NCBI RefSeq assembly: GCF_900111355.1
Contig: NZ_FOHA01000010.1
Coordinates: 1-64,000, forward strand
Direction: 5' to 3'
DNA: 64,000 bases
DNA from: Isobaculum melis
Lineage (GTDB): Bacteria > Bacillota > Bacilli > Lactobacillales > Carnobacteriaceae
Shown in pieces: positions 28,492 to 40,885 of the stretch. Position 1 is the stretch's first letter, and each line of letters begins with the position of its first letter. A model generated the notes under the pieces. That model had not been told where the DNA came from and searched no databases. It saw only the letters and a program-made list of their open reading frames with translations. The position numbers were made by a program, and so were the translations under genes.

Positions 28492-29379
28492 TTAAACCTC
28501 CTTTTTAAGAAAAACTAGTTGTTTTAATTTCATTCTTAGCTGTGGTAAGGCCAAACAAATGGCTAAAAGAATGGCTGAAATTAATTTTAAATCATTGGGA
28601 TTTAATCCAAGACGAATCACTAGCATTAAGATAAAGCGGTAAATAATCGAACCCAAAATGACACAAATGAAACGATAGGTTAAGCTCACACGACCAAAAA
28701 TGACCTCTCCAATAATCACAGATGCTAGTCCGATTACAATTGTGCCAATACCTGAACTAATATCAGCATAACCACTATCTTGGGCAATAAAGGCTCCAGC
28801 AAGGGCAATTAAACCATTTGAAAGCATGAGCATATAGATTTTCATTAAATCGGTATTAATCGCCATTGAACGGGCCATTTGTTCATTATCACCTGTTGCA
28901 ATTAGGGCTTGTCCTGCCTCTGTTTTAAATAATAATGCTAAGAGGATAACAATCACACCAATGATGGCCACTGCGATAAATAGCATATTAAAATACGGTG
29001 GAAAATGAAATGAATCCAATAAATTATCCATCTTTTGATACCCATTTAAACTAAGATTTGCTCGTCCTAAAATACGTAAATTAATGGAGTACAAACCTGT
29101 CATTGTGAGAATTCCAGCTAATAAAGCTGGTAAGCCGCATTTGGTAATCAATAAAGCTGTCATAGCACCAGCAAGCATGCCTGAGAATCCACCAACTAAA
29201 GCTGCTATTAAGGGATGAACACCACTTCTGATTAATGTGACACATACTGCAGCTCCTAGAGGAAAGCTACCTTCTGCAGTCATATCTGGCATATCTAACA
29301 CTCGAAATGTTAAAAAGACGCCAATCGCCATTAAGCCCCATAATAAACCTTGTAAAATTGTTGAAACAATGATGCCCAT
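28492..29379 (-). CDS. ABC transporter permease (TrpY-type)
   Basis: 295 residues with about 8-9 hydrophobic segments, of the branched-chain-amino-acid-type permease superfamily (GLASVIIGEVIFGR is the conserved cytoplasmic loop). Its start overlaps the binding-protein stop by one base. Partner of the neighbouring ATPase and substrate-binding protein. Confidence 0.9.
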   Translation of the reverse strand: MGIIVSTILQGLLWGLMAIGVFLTFRVLDMPDMTAEGSFPLGAAVCVTLIRSGVHPLIAALVGGFSGMLAGAMTALLITKCGLPALLAGILTMTGLYSINLRILGRANLSLNGYQKMDNLLDSFHFPPYFNMLFIAVAIIGVIVILLALLFKTEAGQALIATGDNEQMARSMAINTDLMKIYMLMLSNGLIALAGAFIAQDSGYADISSGIGTIVIGLASVIIGEVIFGRVSLTYRFICVILGSIIYRFILMLVIRLGLNPNDLKLISAILLAICLALPQLRMKLKQLVFLKKEV

Positions 29380-30374
29380 TAGTCAGCACTCCTTTCAATT
29401 TTCTCTATGATTTCTTGTGGAATTTTTATCCCTAATTTTTTCGCTTGCTTTTGATTTAAAACAATTGTTCCCTGTTTAAGGTATTCAATAGGTGTTGTTG
29501 CAGGTTTTAGTTCACCTTTTATCATTTTTGCTGTCATTCTACCAGTTAAAATCCCTAATTCATATTGATTAAGACCAATTGTGGCTAAACCTCCGTCTTC
29601 AACCATTGATTCAACTGCAGGGAACACTGGAATCTGCGCTGCATCTGTAATCTCAATCAAAGTTGGCATGGCTCCTGCAATGGTATTATCTGCAGGTACA
29701 TATATAGCATCTACTTGACTAGCTAAAGTAGTGGCGTTTTGTCGGATATCGTTTGTAGAGGTGATGGTCATCGTAATCGGCTCTAATCCCTGTGCTTTTA
29801 ATTCTTTTTCAGCATCCTGAGCTTGAAGATAGGAATTATCTTCACTTGAGGTGTAGAGAATCCCAACTTTTTTAGCAGCTGGCATCAATTGTTTTAATAA
29901 CTCAATTTGTTCTTTGATTGGTGTTAAATCACTAACGCCTGTAATATTTCCACCAGGCGTTTGATTATTTGTAACTAGTCCTGCACCTTCAGGATCACTG
30001 ACTGCACCTAAAATAATTGGGATATTTTTAGAGGCATTGGCTAAGGCTTGAGCTGACGGTGTTGCAATTCCAACCATAGCATCTACTGGTTCTTGTGAAA
30101 ATTGTTCACTCATTGTTTTTAAATTACTTTGATCGCCTTGGGCATTTTGGAGAGTTAAGTGGACTGTTTTACCATCAACTAAGCCCTCTTCCTCCATGCC
30201 AGCAATAAAGCCTTGATAGATTTCATCTAACGAAGGATGACTCATTAGTTGTAAAATGCCAACTTTTGGTATGTCATTCTCCTTTTGCTCCTGATCCATT
30301 TTGTTATTTTCAGTGACAAACGCGATGATCAGTAGAATTACTAATCCTGCTATAAAACCATACATCTTTTTCAT
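29379..30374 (-). CDS. ABC transporter substrate-binding protein (TrpX-type)
   Basis: 331 residues of the PF04392 binding-protein family: PKVGILQLMSHPSLDEIYQG, then ILGAVSDPEGAGLV and VGILYTSSEDNS. A hydrophobic N-terminal segment (about 5-21) lacks a lipobox cysteine, so the protein is anchored by an uncleaved helix or secreted rather than a lipoprotein. ATG 30374 has GAGGAG 8 nt upstream; an upstream GTG at 30383 overlaps that site. First gene of the operon, behind a long attenuator-like leader. Confidence 0.9.
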   Translation of the reverse strand: MKKMYGFIAGLVILLIIAFVTENNKMDQEQKENDIPKVGILQLMSHPSLDEIYQGFIAGMEEEGLVDGKTVHLTLQNAQGDQSNLKTMSEQFSQEPVDAMVGIATPSAQALANASKNIPIILGAVSDPEGAGLVTNNQTPGGNITGVSDLTPIKEQIELLKQLMPAAKKVGILYTSSEDNSYLQAQDAEKELKAQGLEPITMTITSTNDIRQNATTLASQVDAIYVPADNTIAGAMPTLIEITDAAQIPVFPAVESMVEDGGLATIGLNQYELGILTGRMTAKMIKGELKPATTPIEYLKQGTIVLNQKQAKKLGIKIPQEIIEKIERSAD

Positions 30375-30392
30375 TTGCTCCACTCCTCATTT

Positions 30393-30431
30393 TTAATTTT
30401 CAGTATGTGTGCTATGCCATCGTCTTTTCAT
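30393..30431 (-). CDS. Second leader ORF, MKRRWHSTHTEN
   Basis: Twelve codons starting at 30431 with a near-perfect ribosome site (GGAGG at plus 30440-30444, 8 nt away). It includes one Trp codon and ends 18 nt before the transporter's binding-protein start. Probably translated; could couple translation to the downstream gene. Confidence 0.5.
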   Translation of the reverse strand: MKRRWHSTHTEN

Positions 30432-30450
30432 ATAAAATTCCTCCAAATAA

Positions 30451-30499
30451 AAAACACCCTATTTCGTTTAGTGCGTACACTAAATGTAATGGGTGTTTT
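30451..30499 (-). terminator. Second terminator-like hairpin of the transporter leader
   Basis: Outer arms AAAACACCC (30451-30459) and GGGTGTTTT (30491-30499) with an inner TTTAGTG/CACTAAA stem; the minus strand ends in a T-run. Located just before the second leader ORF. Confidence 0.75.
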
Positions 30500-30519
30500 T
30501 GCCTTTTTACCTATCAAAA

Positions 30520-30550
30520 AACACCACATAGATTTTGTCTATGTGGTGTT
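30520..30550 (-). terminator. First terminator/attenuator of the transporter leader
   Basis: 13-bp arms at 30520-30532 and 30538-30550 with a 5-nt loop and T-run on the minus strand. Its 3' arm can instead pair with leader bases at 30636-30647, which lie at the end of the first leader ORF; this gives an antiterminator option. Confidence 0.8.
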
Positions 30551-30574
30551 TAAATAAACGTCTTAAACGAGCCC

Positions 30575-30613
30575 CATAGATACAAGTTCAGTTTCCTGTC
30601 GGTTGTATCTATG
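30575..30613 (-). promoter_or_regulatory. Central stem of the transporter leader
   Basis: Perfect 11-bp stem CATAGATACAA (30575-30585) with TTGTATCTATG (30603-30613) and a 17-nt loop. It lies between the leader ORF and the first terminator and may direct folding of the switch. Confidence 0.6.
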
Positions 30614-30633
30614 ACAATTATCATATCTCCAAC

Positions 30634-30699
30634 CTAATCTATGTGGCTTTGCCAGCTACTATTCAATTGTATGAATGTTTGGTTAAGAGATGTCATCAT
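30634..30699 (-). CDS. First leader ORF with a Trp codon
   Basis: 21 codons beginning MMTSLNQ and ending NSSWQSHID, with AAGGAG (plus 30708-30713) 7-8 nt before the first ATG. The single Trp codon is plus 30652-30654, 5 codons before the end. The last codons contain the GCCACATAGATT segment that can pair with the terminator's 3' arm. Position and pairing resemble a ribosome-sensed attenuator. Confidence 0.6.
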   Translation of the reverse strand: MMTSLNQTFIQLNSSWQSHID

Positions 30700-30731
30700 T
30701 GTAAATCGCTCCTTGAGTTAGAATTTCATTT

Positions 30732-30760
30732 ATCATAACGGCTTTTTTAAATTTTGTCAA
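30732..30760 (-). promoter_or_regulatory. Promoter of the TrpXYZ-type operon
   Basis: Consensus TTGACA (plus 30755-30760) and TATGAT (plus 30732-30737) with 17-bp spacing, 33 nt before the first leader ORF. Confidence 0.8.
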
Positions 30761-30871
30761 ACAAATTCTTCATTTTACTTTGTAACTGTGAAAAAGACTA
30801 CCTACTAAAGAGGCTATACAAACAGTATAAAACCGCTTATAATAAGGAGATAAACAAAAAGGAGTGAGCAT

Positions 30872-32560
30872 ATGTCTTTTGATGGTCTATTTACCCATGG
30901 AATGGTTGACGAACTAGGTCAGACATTAGAAAATGGGCGTATTTCTAAAATTCATCAGCCTTATAAAAACGAAATCGTCTTAGTCATTCGTGCAAATGGG
31001 AAAAATCATAAACTGTTGCTATCCTCTCATCCAAGCTATGCTAGAATTCAGTTAACAGAAATCCCTTATGAGAATCCTGCTGCACCACCGACTTTCTGTA
31101 TGATCTTACGAAAGTATTTAGAAGGTGCTGTCTTAAAGGAAATTAAGCAAATTGAAAATGATCGAATCGTCCATTTTATCTTTAAAAATAGAGATGAAAT
31201 TGGTGATATGAAAAATATTATTTTAGTAGCTGAAATTATGGGTAGACATAGTAACCTTTTCTTAATTGAAGAATCTGAGCAAAAAATTATTGATTGTATT
31301 AAACATATTTCGCCATTACAAAATAGTTTTAGAACCTTACTTCCTGGTGCGACCTATATCAATCCACCGAAGAGCAATCAGTTGAATCCATTTGATGCGG
31401 AATTCTTTTTACCAGTGGATCAGCCTGAATTATCTATGAAGCAATTAATTCAAAAAACTTATCAAGGAATTGGTGCTGATACAGCTGTAGAAATCAGCTA
31501 TCAAGCAGAAGAAAAATTAGCACATTTTCCTAAAGCGATGCAAAAGATGGTTACTGATTTTTCTGAGAAAAATTTAACACCTACCTTAATCATACAAGGA
31601 AATAAATCATCCTTTGTCCCTCTTCCCTTTGCTTCTATTTCAGGAGAAAGACAATCATTTCAGACTTTGAGTGAATTATTGGATGCTTTTTATCAAGGGA
31701 AAGCTGAGCGAGATCGTGTGCAACAACAAGGGGCCGATTTGATTCGTATTGTACAAACTGAATTAAATCGTAACCAGAAAAAATTAGTGAAATTACAGCA
31801 ATCTTTAGATGAAACGGAGCATGCAGATATTTACCGAATTAAAGGTGAATTATTAACTGCTTTTCTATATGAAATGGAAAAAGGCATGCCTGAAATTACA
31901 CTTGCTAATTTTTATGAGGACAATCAGCCACTTAAAATTGCTTTAGATGTTAGGAAAACCCCTTCTCAAAATGCTCAAAAGTATTTTGCTAAGTATCAAA
32001 AGCTCAAAAATGCAGTTGCTTATATTCATGAACAGCAACAACTAACACAGGTAGAGGTGGATTATTTAGAATCTGTTGCCACCCAAATTGAACTAGCGAG
32101 TCCCAAGGATTTAGTTGCAATCAAAGAAGAGCTACAGCAAGAAGGTTACTTGAAAAAACAGAAAAAAATGCGAACTGAGAAAAAATCGATTCAAGCGGAG
32201 ACGTATCTTGCAACTGACGGAACTGTGATTCTTGTTGGCAAGAATAATTTTCAAAATGATCAGTTAACCTTAAAAACAGCAAAGAAAACGGATATTTGGT
32301 TGCATACAAAAAATATTCCAGGTTCTCATGTCATTATTCAAAGTGCTGAGCCTTCAGAAGAAACATTGCTTGAAGCGGCCAATATTGCTGCTTATTTTTC
32401 AAAATCGCAATTGTCTGCTTCTGTACCAGTTGATATTGTGCCAGTGAAAAAAATTCGTAAACCTAATGGAGCGAAACCTGGTTATGTGATTTATGAAGGT
32501 CAACGAACAGTTCATGTAACACCTGATGCTGAATTAGTGAGTCGTTTGAGAAAAAAATAG
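30872..32560 (+). CDS. rqcH: Rqc2 homolog RqcH (NFACT family, 'fibronectin-binding protein')
   Basis: 562 residues. The NFACT-N domain begins MSFDGLFTHGMVDELGQTLE, and Asp97-Arg98 of ENDRIVHF are the conserved residues needed for alanine-tail addition in RqcH. A coiled-coil middle (about 290-420) and a C-terminal NFACT-R domain (DIWLHTKNIPGSHVII) follow. In B. subtilis this protein binds obstructed 50S subunits and adds C-terminal Ala tails for degradation; the older name is fibronectin-binding protein. AAAAGGAGTG gives the start. Monocistronic with a terminator. Confidence 0.95.
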   Translation: MSFDGLFTHGMVDELGQTLENGRISKIHQPYKNEIVLVIRANGKNHKLLLSSHPSYARIQLTEIPYENPAAPPTFCMILRKYLEGAVLKEIKQIENDRIVHFIFKNRDEIGDMKNIILVAEIMGRHSNLFLIEESEQKIIDCIKHISPLQNSFRTLLPGATYINPPKSNQLNPFDAEFFLPVDQPELSMKQLIQKTYQGIGADTAVEISYQAEEKLAHFPKAMQKMVTDFSEKNLTPTLIIQGNKSSFVPLPFASISGERQSFQTLSELLDAFYQGKAERDRVQQQGADLIRIVQTELNRNQKKLVKLQQSLDETEHADIYRIKGELLTAFLYEMEKGMPEITLANFYEDNQPLKIALDVRKTPSQNAQKYFAKYQKLKNAVAYIHEQQQLTQVEVDYLESVATQIELASPKDLVAIKEELQQEGYLKKQKKMRTEKKSIQAETYLATDGTVILVGKNNFQNDQLTLKTAKKTDIWLHTKNIPGSHVIIQSAEPSEETLLEAANIAAYFSKSQLSASVPVDIVPVKKIRKPNGAKPGYVIYEGQRTVHVTPDAELVSRLRKK

Positions 32561-32561
32561 T

Positions 32562-32587
32562 AAAAAGCCCATTATTTTGGGCTTTTT
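32562..32587 (+). terminator. Terminator after rqcH
   Basis: Arms AAAAAGCCCA (32562-32571) and TGGGCTTTTT (32578-32587). Confidence 0.92.
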
Positions 32588-32675
32588 ATTTATGTAAATT
32601 TTTAGTTACTTCAGTAAAAATACGATTTCATTCCTTTAATTATATGAGAATCTGCTAAAATTAAAGGTCGTAAAA

Positions 32676-32699
32676 AAACACCTCAAAATCGAGGTGTTT
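32676..32699 (-). terminator. Terminator overlapping the HAD gene stop
   Basis: Arms AAACACCTC (32676-32684) and GAGGTGTTT (32691-32699) with T-run on the minus strand; the stop codon lies in the 5' arm. Confidence 0.88.
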
Positions 32700-33483
32700 A
32701 AAGTAAGTTATATTCTTTCAAACCATTTAAAATACCATGTTCTAAATTGCTTGTCGTCACAAAATCAGCTAACGCTTTTAATTCATCTGTTCCATTTTCC
32801 ATGGCAATTTTCACATCAACTGCTTCAAACATCGCAACATCATTGCCACCATCCCCAAATGCATAGCTAGGAATTTCGCCTGTTCCCATATGTTGAATCA
32901 GTCCTTGAATTCCTGCTTTTTTCGAAATCCCTTTTGGCACAACCGCCATTGAATAAGGGCTATCTCTAAAGAAGCTAAATTGTTGACCTAATTTTTCTTG
33001 ATAAACCTGATCTAAGTGCTGGTCTTGAGTAAATAAATAAAGCATCAGTACATTATTTTCTAAATAAAAGGTTGCATCAATTTTAGGCAATGGGGCATTG
33101 TCTAATTCATAAAGTAAACGGGCACTTTCATCCACGCGAAGTAAAGCATTTTCAGTATTTGTATAAAAAGCTAAGGAATGATTTAACTCAAGAATGAGAG
33201 CAATCAAGGCTTCAATTTGTTCCTTCTCAATTCCTTGCTGGTAAATAATCTCATCTTCGACTTTGACATATTGACCATTTAAGCTCACATAAGAATGAAG
33301 TTCGGAGTTTTCCAAAATTTTCTCAATTTCAAATGGGGCACGCCCACTTGCTACTAAGGGTAAAATATTTCGTTCCTTTAATTGTTTAATCAGGGTAATA
33401 TTTTCCTGAGAGATTTCAGAATGCTCATTTAACAAGGTTCCATCTAAATCGAAAAATACCAGTGCTTGATAATCTTTTGTCAT
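32698..33483 (-). CDS. Cof-type HAD-family hydrolase
   Basis: 261 residues. Motif I FFDLDGTL has the Asp12/Asp14 pair, motif II is VASGR, and motif IV FGDGGNDVAMF is complete, with a C2 cap in the middle. The family dephosphorylates sugar phosphates, flavin or other small phosphates; the substrate here is unknown. It starts 68 nt after pyrE on the same strand, without a strong terminator between, so pyr-operon read-through is possible. The spacer holds a 10-bp inverted repeat (33505-33514, 33533-33542). Confidence 0.92.
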   Translation of the reverse strand: MTKDYQALVFFDLDGTLLNEHSEISQENITLIKQLKERNILPLVASGRAPFEIEKILENSELHSYVSLNGQYVKVEDEIIYQQGIEKEQIEALIALILELNHSLAFYTNTENALLRVDESARLLYELDNAPLPKIDATFYLENNVLMLYLFTQDQHLDQVYQEKLGQQFSFFRDSPYSMAVVPKGISKKAGIQGLIQHMGTGEIPSYAFGDGGNDVAMFEAVDVKIAMENGTDELKALADFVTTSNLEHGILNGLKEYNLL

Positions 33484-33551
33484 GTCTAACGCCCTGCTTT
33501 CTATATGTATTCTTCCTCCATTCTACCATTTAAAGAATACATTGACACGCG

Positions 33552-34181
33552 TTATTTTTGCCAAGCTGCAGGATCTTTTTTCCATTCTTTCAATAGGGCT
33601 ACTTCAGCTGCATCAATGGTTTGATTTTCTAATGCGACTTCAATTAAGGTTGAATAATTCGTTAGTGTTTCAAAGGCTAAATGATGCTGCTCAAAGTTTT
33701 CAATACCTTTTGGTAATTCATAAGTGAAGATGGCAACTGCACCTAGAACATCTGCACCCTCCTTTTTTGCCGCGTCTGCTGCTTCTATGACACTTCCTCC
33801 AGTTGAGATTAAATCCTCAACAACAACCATTTTTTGCCCTTGATGAATCCGTCCCTCAATTTGGTTGCCTTTTCCATGATCCTTCGCTTTCCCACGAATA
33901 TAAACCATTGGTAAATCTAATAAGTCTGCAATCCATGCTGCATGTGGGATTCCTGCTGTAGCAGTTCCTGCAATGACTTCTGCAGTTGGAAATTTTTCTT
34001 TAATCAGTTGTGCTAAGCCTGCTGCAATTTCTTTACGAACTGCTGGATAGCTCATTGTGATACGGTTGTCACAATAAATCGGACTTTTAATCCCACTAGC
34101 CCAAGTATAAGGTGCATTCGGACTTAGGCTAACTGCTTCAATTTCTAATAAAGCTTCTGCTATTTTTTTTGAGTTGGTCAT
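33552..34181 (-). CDS. pyrE: Orotate phosphoribosyltransferase
   Basis: Converts orotate and PRPP to OMP. 209 residues with the PRPP loop [12 protein letters not shown] and the catalytic [10 protein letters not shown] segment. The last structural pyr gene, starting one base after the pyrF stop. Confidence 0.97.
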   Translation of the reverse strand: MTNSKKIAEALLEIEAVSLSPNAPYTWASGIKSPIYCDNRITMSYPAVRKEIAAGLAQLIKEKFPTAEVIAGTATAGIPHAAWIADLLDLPMVYIRGKAKDHGKGNQIEGRIHQGQKMVVVEDLISTGGSVIEAADAAKKEGADVLGAVAIFTYELPKGIENFEQHHLAFETLTNYSTLIEVALENQTIDAAEVALLKEWKKDPAAWQK

Positions 34182-34182
34182 C

Positions 34183-34896
34183 TTATTTTACCCCATTCCA
34201 TTGATTTTTAATTTGATGATAAGCAGCTACTGGATCTGTTGCTAAAGTGATAGGTCGTCCTACAACAATATGACTGGCACCTAAGGATAAGGCATTTTCT
34301 GGTGTCGCTATACGTTTTTGATCGCCACTCGCTTCACCACTTGGACGAATACCTGGTGTGACACATAAAAACTGGTCGTTTGTTTGGTCTTTAATCTTCT
34401 CTGCTTCAAGAGCTGAGCAAACAACACCGTCTAATTTAGCAGCTTGCGTTAATTTGGCATAATTTAGGACACTTTCTAATAAAGTCGTTTCAATGAATTG
34501 CTCTTTTTGCATCGCCTTTTCTGTTGTTGAAGTCAGTTGTGTCACTGCAATGAGCTTTGGTCTTTGTCGTCCAGTAGGTGTTCCTGCGATAATCCCACTC
34601 ATTGCTGCCTCCATCATTTGCTTTCCACCAGCCGCATGAACATTTATCATATCAATATCCAATGCTGCTAACCCTTTCATCGCTCTTTCCACCGTATTTG
34701 GAATATCATGTAATTTTAAATCTAAAAAAATTTGATGGCCTAAGCTCTTCATCCACTTGACTACTTCAGGGCCGTTTTGATAATAAAGTTCCATTCCTAC
34801 TTTAACAAATAGCTGCTCCTGATGAAAATGTGCTAAAAATTCTTTGATTTCAACTGTTGTTGAAAAATCTAATGCAATAATTGGATTTTTTTCCAT
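34183..34896 (-). CDS. pyrF: Orotidine 5'-phosphate decarboxylase
   Basis: Decarboxylates OMP to UMP. 237-residue TIM barrel with catalytic Asp59-x-Lys61-xx-Asp64 in [13 protein letters not shown] and the phosphate-binding VGRPI near the C-terminus. Two bases separate it from pyrD. Confidence 0.97.
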   Translation of the reverse strand: MEKNPIIALDFSTTVEIKEFLAHFHQEQLFVKVGMELYYQNGPEVVKWMKSLGHQIFLDLKLHDIPNTVERAMKGLAALDIDMINVHAAGGKQMMEAAMSGIIAGTPTGRQRPKLIAVTQLTSTTEKAMQKEQFIETTLLESVLNYAKLTQAAKLDGVVCSALEAEKIKDQTNDQFLCVTPGIRPSGEASGDQKRIATPENALSLGASHIVVGRPITLATDPVAAYHQIKNQWNGVK

Positions 34897-34898
34897 GG

Positions 34899-36592
<1,694 letters not shown>

Positions 36593-36609
36593 GATAGGCC
36601 TCCTTTTAA

Positions 36610-39600
36610 TTAAGATAATGGTGTCATACTAAAAGAACGTGATTCTAATACGCGTAAGATTGCATCTGCTGTATCTAAGGATGTAAATAATGGAATGCCT
36701 TGTTCTACTGCTTCACGTCTGATTAAAAAGTCATCTGATTGTGCTGCTTTGCTTTTTTCCATAGTGTTCATCACAACATGGATGATATTTTGTCTCATGG
36801 CTTCAATCAGATTCAAACCAGATTCAGCTAATTTAGGCACTTCTACTACTGTCAGTCCCTTTTCTTTTAAATAGCTTGCCGTTCCTGTGGTCGCCATTAA
36901 TTGATAGCCAAGCTGTTGAAATCTTCTAGCTAAGCGTAAAGCCTCTTCTTTGTCTGTGTCAGCAATGGTAAATAAAACCTGTCCATGATGAGGTAAATGA
37001 AGCTGACTGCCCTCAAAAGCCTTATAAAGTGCTTTTTCTAAGGTTTTATCGGTTCCCATCACCTCTCCAGTTGATTTCATTTCTGGTCCTAGATACGTAT
37101 CAACACTTAAGAGCTTGGCAAAGGAAAAGACTGGCGCTTTGACATGAACAAACTCAGACTCCTGATAAAGGCCATTCTGATAGCCTTGCTCTGCTAATGA
37201 CATCCCTAAAATGGCGTTAGTTGCTACTTGTGCCATTGGGATACCAGTGACTTTACTTAGAAAAGGGACTGTTCGGCTTGCTCGTGGATTGACTTCAATC
37301 ACATAAACTTCTTCATCATGAATGACAAATTGACAATTCATCATCCCAATGCAGTTTAAGCCTTTTGCTAGTTTTTCAGTGTAATCAGCAATTTTAGCTT
37401 TGATTGTATCAGATAAATGCTGTGGTGGATAAACTGCCATGGAATCTCCTGAGTGAACCCCTGCTCTTTCAATATGCTCCATAATTCCTGGTATCAGCAC
37501 TGTTTCTCCATCGCTGATGGCATCCACTTCTACTTCTTTACCAAGCAAATAGCGATCAATTAAAACAGGCTGTTCTGGGGATGCCTTGACTGCATGGCGC
37601 ATATAGCTTTCTAAATCTTGCTGATTCTCTACTATTTCCATCGCTCTACCACCTAGCACATAGCTTGGCCGTACTAAAACTGGGTAACCAATCTTGTTGG
37701 CGATGGCTACAGCCTCGTTTTCATTGGTTGCTGTATCTCCTAAAGGTTGAGGAATGGCTAATTCTTTTAATGCTTGTTCAAATAAATCACGATTTTCAGC
37801 TCGATCCAAATCCGCAACACTTGTCCCTAGGATGGGTACCCCTAGTCTAGCTAAAGGTTCAGCTAGATTAATCGCTGTTTGTCCACCAAATTGTACAATT
37901 ACACCTTTGGGCTGTTCTAATTGAATTACATGCATGACATCCTCTAATGTTAAAGGTTCGAAATATAATTTATCTGAGATAGAGAAGTCTGTGGAAACTG
38001 TTTCTGGATTGCTATTGATAATAATCGCTTCATACCCCGCTTTTTGAATGGCTTTAACTGAATGAACGGTTGCATAATCAAATTCAACACCTTGACCGAT
38101 TCTAATTGGACCTGAGCCCAAGACTAAAATAGAAGGCTGACTGGTTTGGATGCTTTCATTTTCATCTTCATAGGTGCTGTAAAAATAAGGGGTACTTGAT
38201 TCAAATTCAGCTGCACAGGTATCGACCATTTTATAAACGGGTCTGATATGATGAGCCTCTCTAGTTTGCATAATTGTTGCAATAGGCATCTGCCAGAGCT
38301 GTGCAACTGCTTGGTCAGAAAAGCCATATTCTTTAGCATTTCTAAGCACTGCTAAATCGTCAATATTGGCTGCTAATGCTTGTTCGATTTCAACAATATG
38401 CAGGATTTTATCTAAGAAGAATAAATCTATCTTGGTTAGTCCTGCTAATTCTTCAATTGTATAACCTCGCCTAATGCCTTCAATTAGGTAAAATAAACGA
38501 TCATCTTCTGGTTTCACTATTTTTTCAATTAAAGCTTCATCACTGATTGCAGTTGTTTCTGGTAAATAAAGATGATGAGTCCCAATTTCTAAGGAGCGAA
38601 CAGCTTTTAGTAAGGATTCCTCCAAAGTTCGGCCAATTGCCATCACTTCTCCAGTTGCTTTCATTTGTGTTCCTAAGCGACGGTTACCATTTTCAAATTT
38701 ATCAAATGGCCAACGCGGGATTTTCGTCACAACATAATCTAAGGCTGGCTCAAATTGCGCATAAGTTGTACCAGTAACTGGATTCTTCATTTCAGCTAAT
38801 GTTAAGCCAATCGCAATTTTAGCTGCTAATTTTGCAATGGGATAGCCTGTTGCTTTGCTCGCTAGTGCTGAAGAACGGCTAACACGTGGATTCACTTCAA
38901 TAATATAATAGTTAAAGCTATTTGGATCTAATGCAAGCTGGACATTGCAGCCACCTTCAATTCCTAAGGCACGAATAATTTTTAATGAAGCATCTCTTAA
39001 TAATTGGTACTCGACATCAGACAAGGTTTGACTGGGTGCAACAACAATTGAATCGCCTGTATGAATGCCTACTGGATCAATATTTTCCATATTGCAAACT
39101 ACCATCGCGTTATCTGCGGAATCCCGCATGACTTCATACTCAATTTCTTTAAAGCCTGCAATGCTCATCTCAATTAAGCATTGATTAGCTGGTGAGAGCT
39201 TTAATCCATTTGTGACAATTTCTTTTAGCTCTGCCACATTCTGACAAATACCTCCACCTGTTCCACCTAAGGTAAAGGCTGGTCGCACAATTAAAGGAAA
39301 ACCAATTTTTTCTGAAAAAGCCATAGCCTCTGCTACTGAATGAACAATCTCACTTTCTGGTACTGGTTCTCCCAAAGAATGCATGAGTTGTCTAAATAAA
39401 TCACGATCCTCTGCTTGGTCAATGGCGCTTAACTTCGTGCCTAGTAATTCAATCTTTAATTCCTCTAAAATACCGGTTGCAGCTAATTCCATCGCCATAT
39501 TTAAGCCTGTTTGACCGCCTAAGGTTGGCACAATTGCATCTGGTCGCTCTTTTCTGAGGATACTTGAAACAAATTCTAATGTGATTGGCTCGATATAAAC

Positions 39601-39789
39601 CTGATCCGCAATTTCTTGATCTGTCATAATCGTTGCTGGATTCGAGTTTACAAGGACCACTTCATAGCCTTCCTCTTTTAATGCTAAGCAAGCTTGTGTC
39701 CCTGCATAATCAAATTCAGCAGCTTGTCCAATCACAATTGGGCCTGAGCCAATCACCATAATTTTATGAATATCCGTTCGTTTAGGCAT
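36610..39789 (-). CDS. carB: Carbamoyl-phosphate synthase large subunit
   Basis: 1059 residues with two homologous ATP-grasp halves (each opens with a [11 protein letters not shown] or [12 protein letters not shown] motif) and a C-terminal MGS-like regulatory domain ([15 protein letters not shown]). Makes carbamoyl phosphate for pyrimidines, and for arginine if no second copy exists. Start overlaps the carA stop by 8 nt. Confidence 0.97.
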   Translation of the reverse strand: MPKRTDIHKIMVIGSGPIVIGQAAEFDYAGTQACLALKEEGYEVVLVNSNPATIMTDQEIADQVYIEPITLEFVSSILRKERPDAIVPTLGGQTGLNMAMELAATGILEELKIELLGTKLSAIDQAEDRDLFRQLMHSLGEPVPESEIVHSVAEAMAFSEKIGFPLIVRPAFTLGGTGGGICQNVAELKEIVTNGLKLSPANQCLIEMSIAGFKEIEYEVMRDSADNAMVVCNMENIDPVGIHTGDSIVVAPSQTLSDVEYQLLRDASLKIIRALGIEGGCNVQLALDPNSFNYYIIEVNPRVSRSSALASKATGYPIAKLAAKIAIGLTLAEMKNPVTGTTYAQFEPALDYVVTKIPRWPFDKFENGNRRLGTQMKATGEVMAIGRTLEESLLKAVRSLEIGTHHLYLPETTAISDEALIEKIVKPEDDRLFYLIEGIRRGYTIEELAGLTKIDLFFLDKILHIVEIEQALAANIDDLAVLRNAKEYGFSDQAVAQLWQMPIATIMQTREAHHIRPVYKMVDTCAAEFESSTPYFYSTYEDENESIQTSQPSILVLGSGPIRIGQGVEFDYATVHSVKAIQKAGYEAIIINSNPETVSTDFSISDKLYFEPLTLEDVMHVIQLEQPKGVIVQFGGQTAINLAEPLARLGVPILGTSVADLDRAENRDLFEQALKELAIPQPLGDTATNENEAVAIANKIGYPVLVRPSYVLGGRAMEIVENQQDLESYMRHAVKASPEQPVLIDRYLLGKEVEVDAISDGETVLIPGIMEHIERAGVHSGDSMAVYPPQHLSDTIKAKIADYTEKLAKGLNCIGMMNCQFVIHDEEVYVIEVNPRASRTVPFLSKVTGIPMAQVATNAILGMSLAEQGYQNGLYQESEFVHVKAPVFSFAKLLSVDTYLGPEMKSTGEVMGTDKTLEKALYKAFEGSQLHLPHHGQVLFTIADTDKEEALRLARRFQQLGYQLMATTGTASYLKEKGLTVVEVPKLAESGLNLIEAMRQNIIHVVMNTMEKSKAAQSDDFLIRREAVEQGIPLFTSLDTADAILRVLESRSFSMTPLS

Positions 39790-40873
39790 TGTTTTGTTGC
39801 TCCTTCCAAGCGTCCATTAATTCCATAAATTGATCAAATAAGTGGACAGCATCATGTGGTCCTGGTGCTGCATCTGGATGAAATTGTACGCTAAAAGCGG
39901 GATAATGGCGGTGTTTAATGCCTTCAACTGTGTCATCATTTATTTCTAGATGTGTAATCATCAGTTCATCTTTATTGATACTGCTAGGATCTACTGCATA
40001 GCCATGATTTTGAGAGGTAAAATCAATTCTTCCAGTGGCAATTTCCCTAACTGGATGGTTAAATCCGCGATGGCCGAATCTCATTTTAAAGGTGTCGGCA
40101 CCATTGGCTAACGCAAGTAGCTGATGACCTAAGCAAATACCGAAAATAGGAACTTTACCTTGAATACCGCGTATCATATCTAAGACCTCTGGAAGATCTT
40201 TAGGATCTCCAGGACCATTTGTAAGCATCACCCCATCAGGATTTAAATCTAAAATTGTTTGAGCATCTGTCTGATAAGGTAAGATGGTTAAATGACAGTT
40301 ACGCAGGCTTAATTCACGTAAGATACTATGCTTTAAGCCAAAATCAATGACTACAACATTCTTCCCGCTGCCTGGACTAGGATAAGGCTTTGTTGTTGAA
40401 ACTTGAGCGACTTGATTGGTTGGTAAAACTACTGCTCTTAATTGATCAAAAGCATGGTTTAAGTCCTCTTTTTCTTGCACTAGCATTCCTTTAACCGTTC
40501 CTTTTTCTCTTAAAATGCGGGTTAATTTTCTTGTATCAATCCCTGAAATTCCAGGAATATTTTTTCTTTTTAGAAATTCATCTAAGGTAAATTGATTACG
40601 CCAATTTGAAGCAACACGGGCATGTTCTTTGACAATTACCCCTTTACAAGTTGGTGCGATAGATTCATAGTCATCACGATTAATGCCATAGTTTCCAACA
40701 AGCGGATAGGTAAAGACAATCATTTGTCCGTTAAAAGATTGATCTGTTATCGCTTCTTGGTAACCTGTCATGCCAGTGGTAAAAACAATTTCTCCGGTTG
40801 CTTCAACTGGGGCACCAAATGCATGTCCTCTAAAAATCGTTCCATCTTCTAACATTAACAACCGGTTTTTCAC
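39782..40873 (-). CDS. carA: Carbamoyl-phosphate synthase small subunit (glutaminase)
   Basis: 363 residues. N-terminal CPSase domain ([13 protein letters not shown]) and class I glutamine amidotransferase domain with nucleophile in [11 protein letters not shown] and the HP(D) end motif [10 protein letters not shown]. Provides ammonia to CarB. 12 nt after pyrC. Confidence 0.97.
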   Translation of the reverse strand: MKNRLLMLEDGTIFRGHAFGAPVEATGEIVFTTGMTGYQEAITDQSFNGQMIVFTYPLVGNYGINRDDYESIAPTCKGVIVKEHARVASNWRNQFTLDEFLKRKNIPGISGIDTRKLTRILREKGTVKGMLVQEKEDLNHAFDQLRAVVLPTNQVAQVSTTKPYPSPGSGKNVVVIDFGLKHSILRELSLRNCHLTILPYQTDAQTILDLNPDGVMLTNGPGDPKDLPEVLDMIRGIQGKVPIFGICLGHQLLALANGADTFKMRFGHRGFNHPVREIATGRIDFTSQNHGYAVDPSSINKDELMITHLEINDDTVEGIKHRHYPAFSVQFHPDAAPGPHDAVHLFDQFMELMDAWKEQQNNA

Positions 40874-40885
40874 AGCAATTCCCCC

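Noticed and set aside
30600-30720. T-box riboswitch before the TrpXYZ-type operon.
   Set aside because: The conserved GGTGGNACCGCG element is absent on the transcribed strand.
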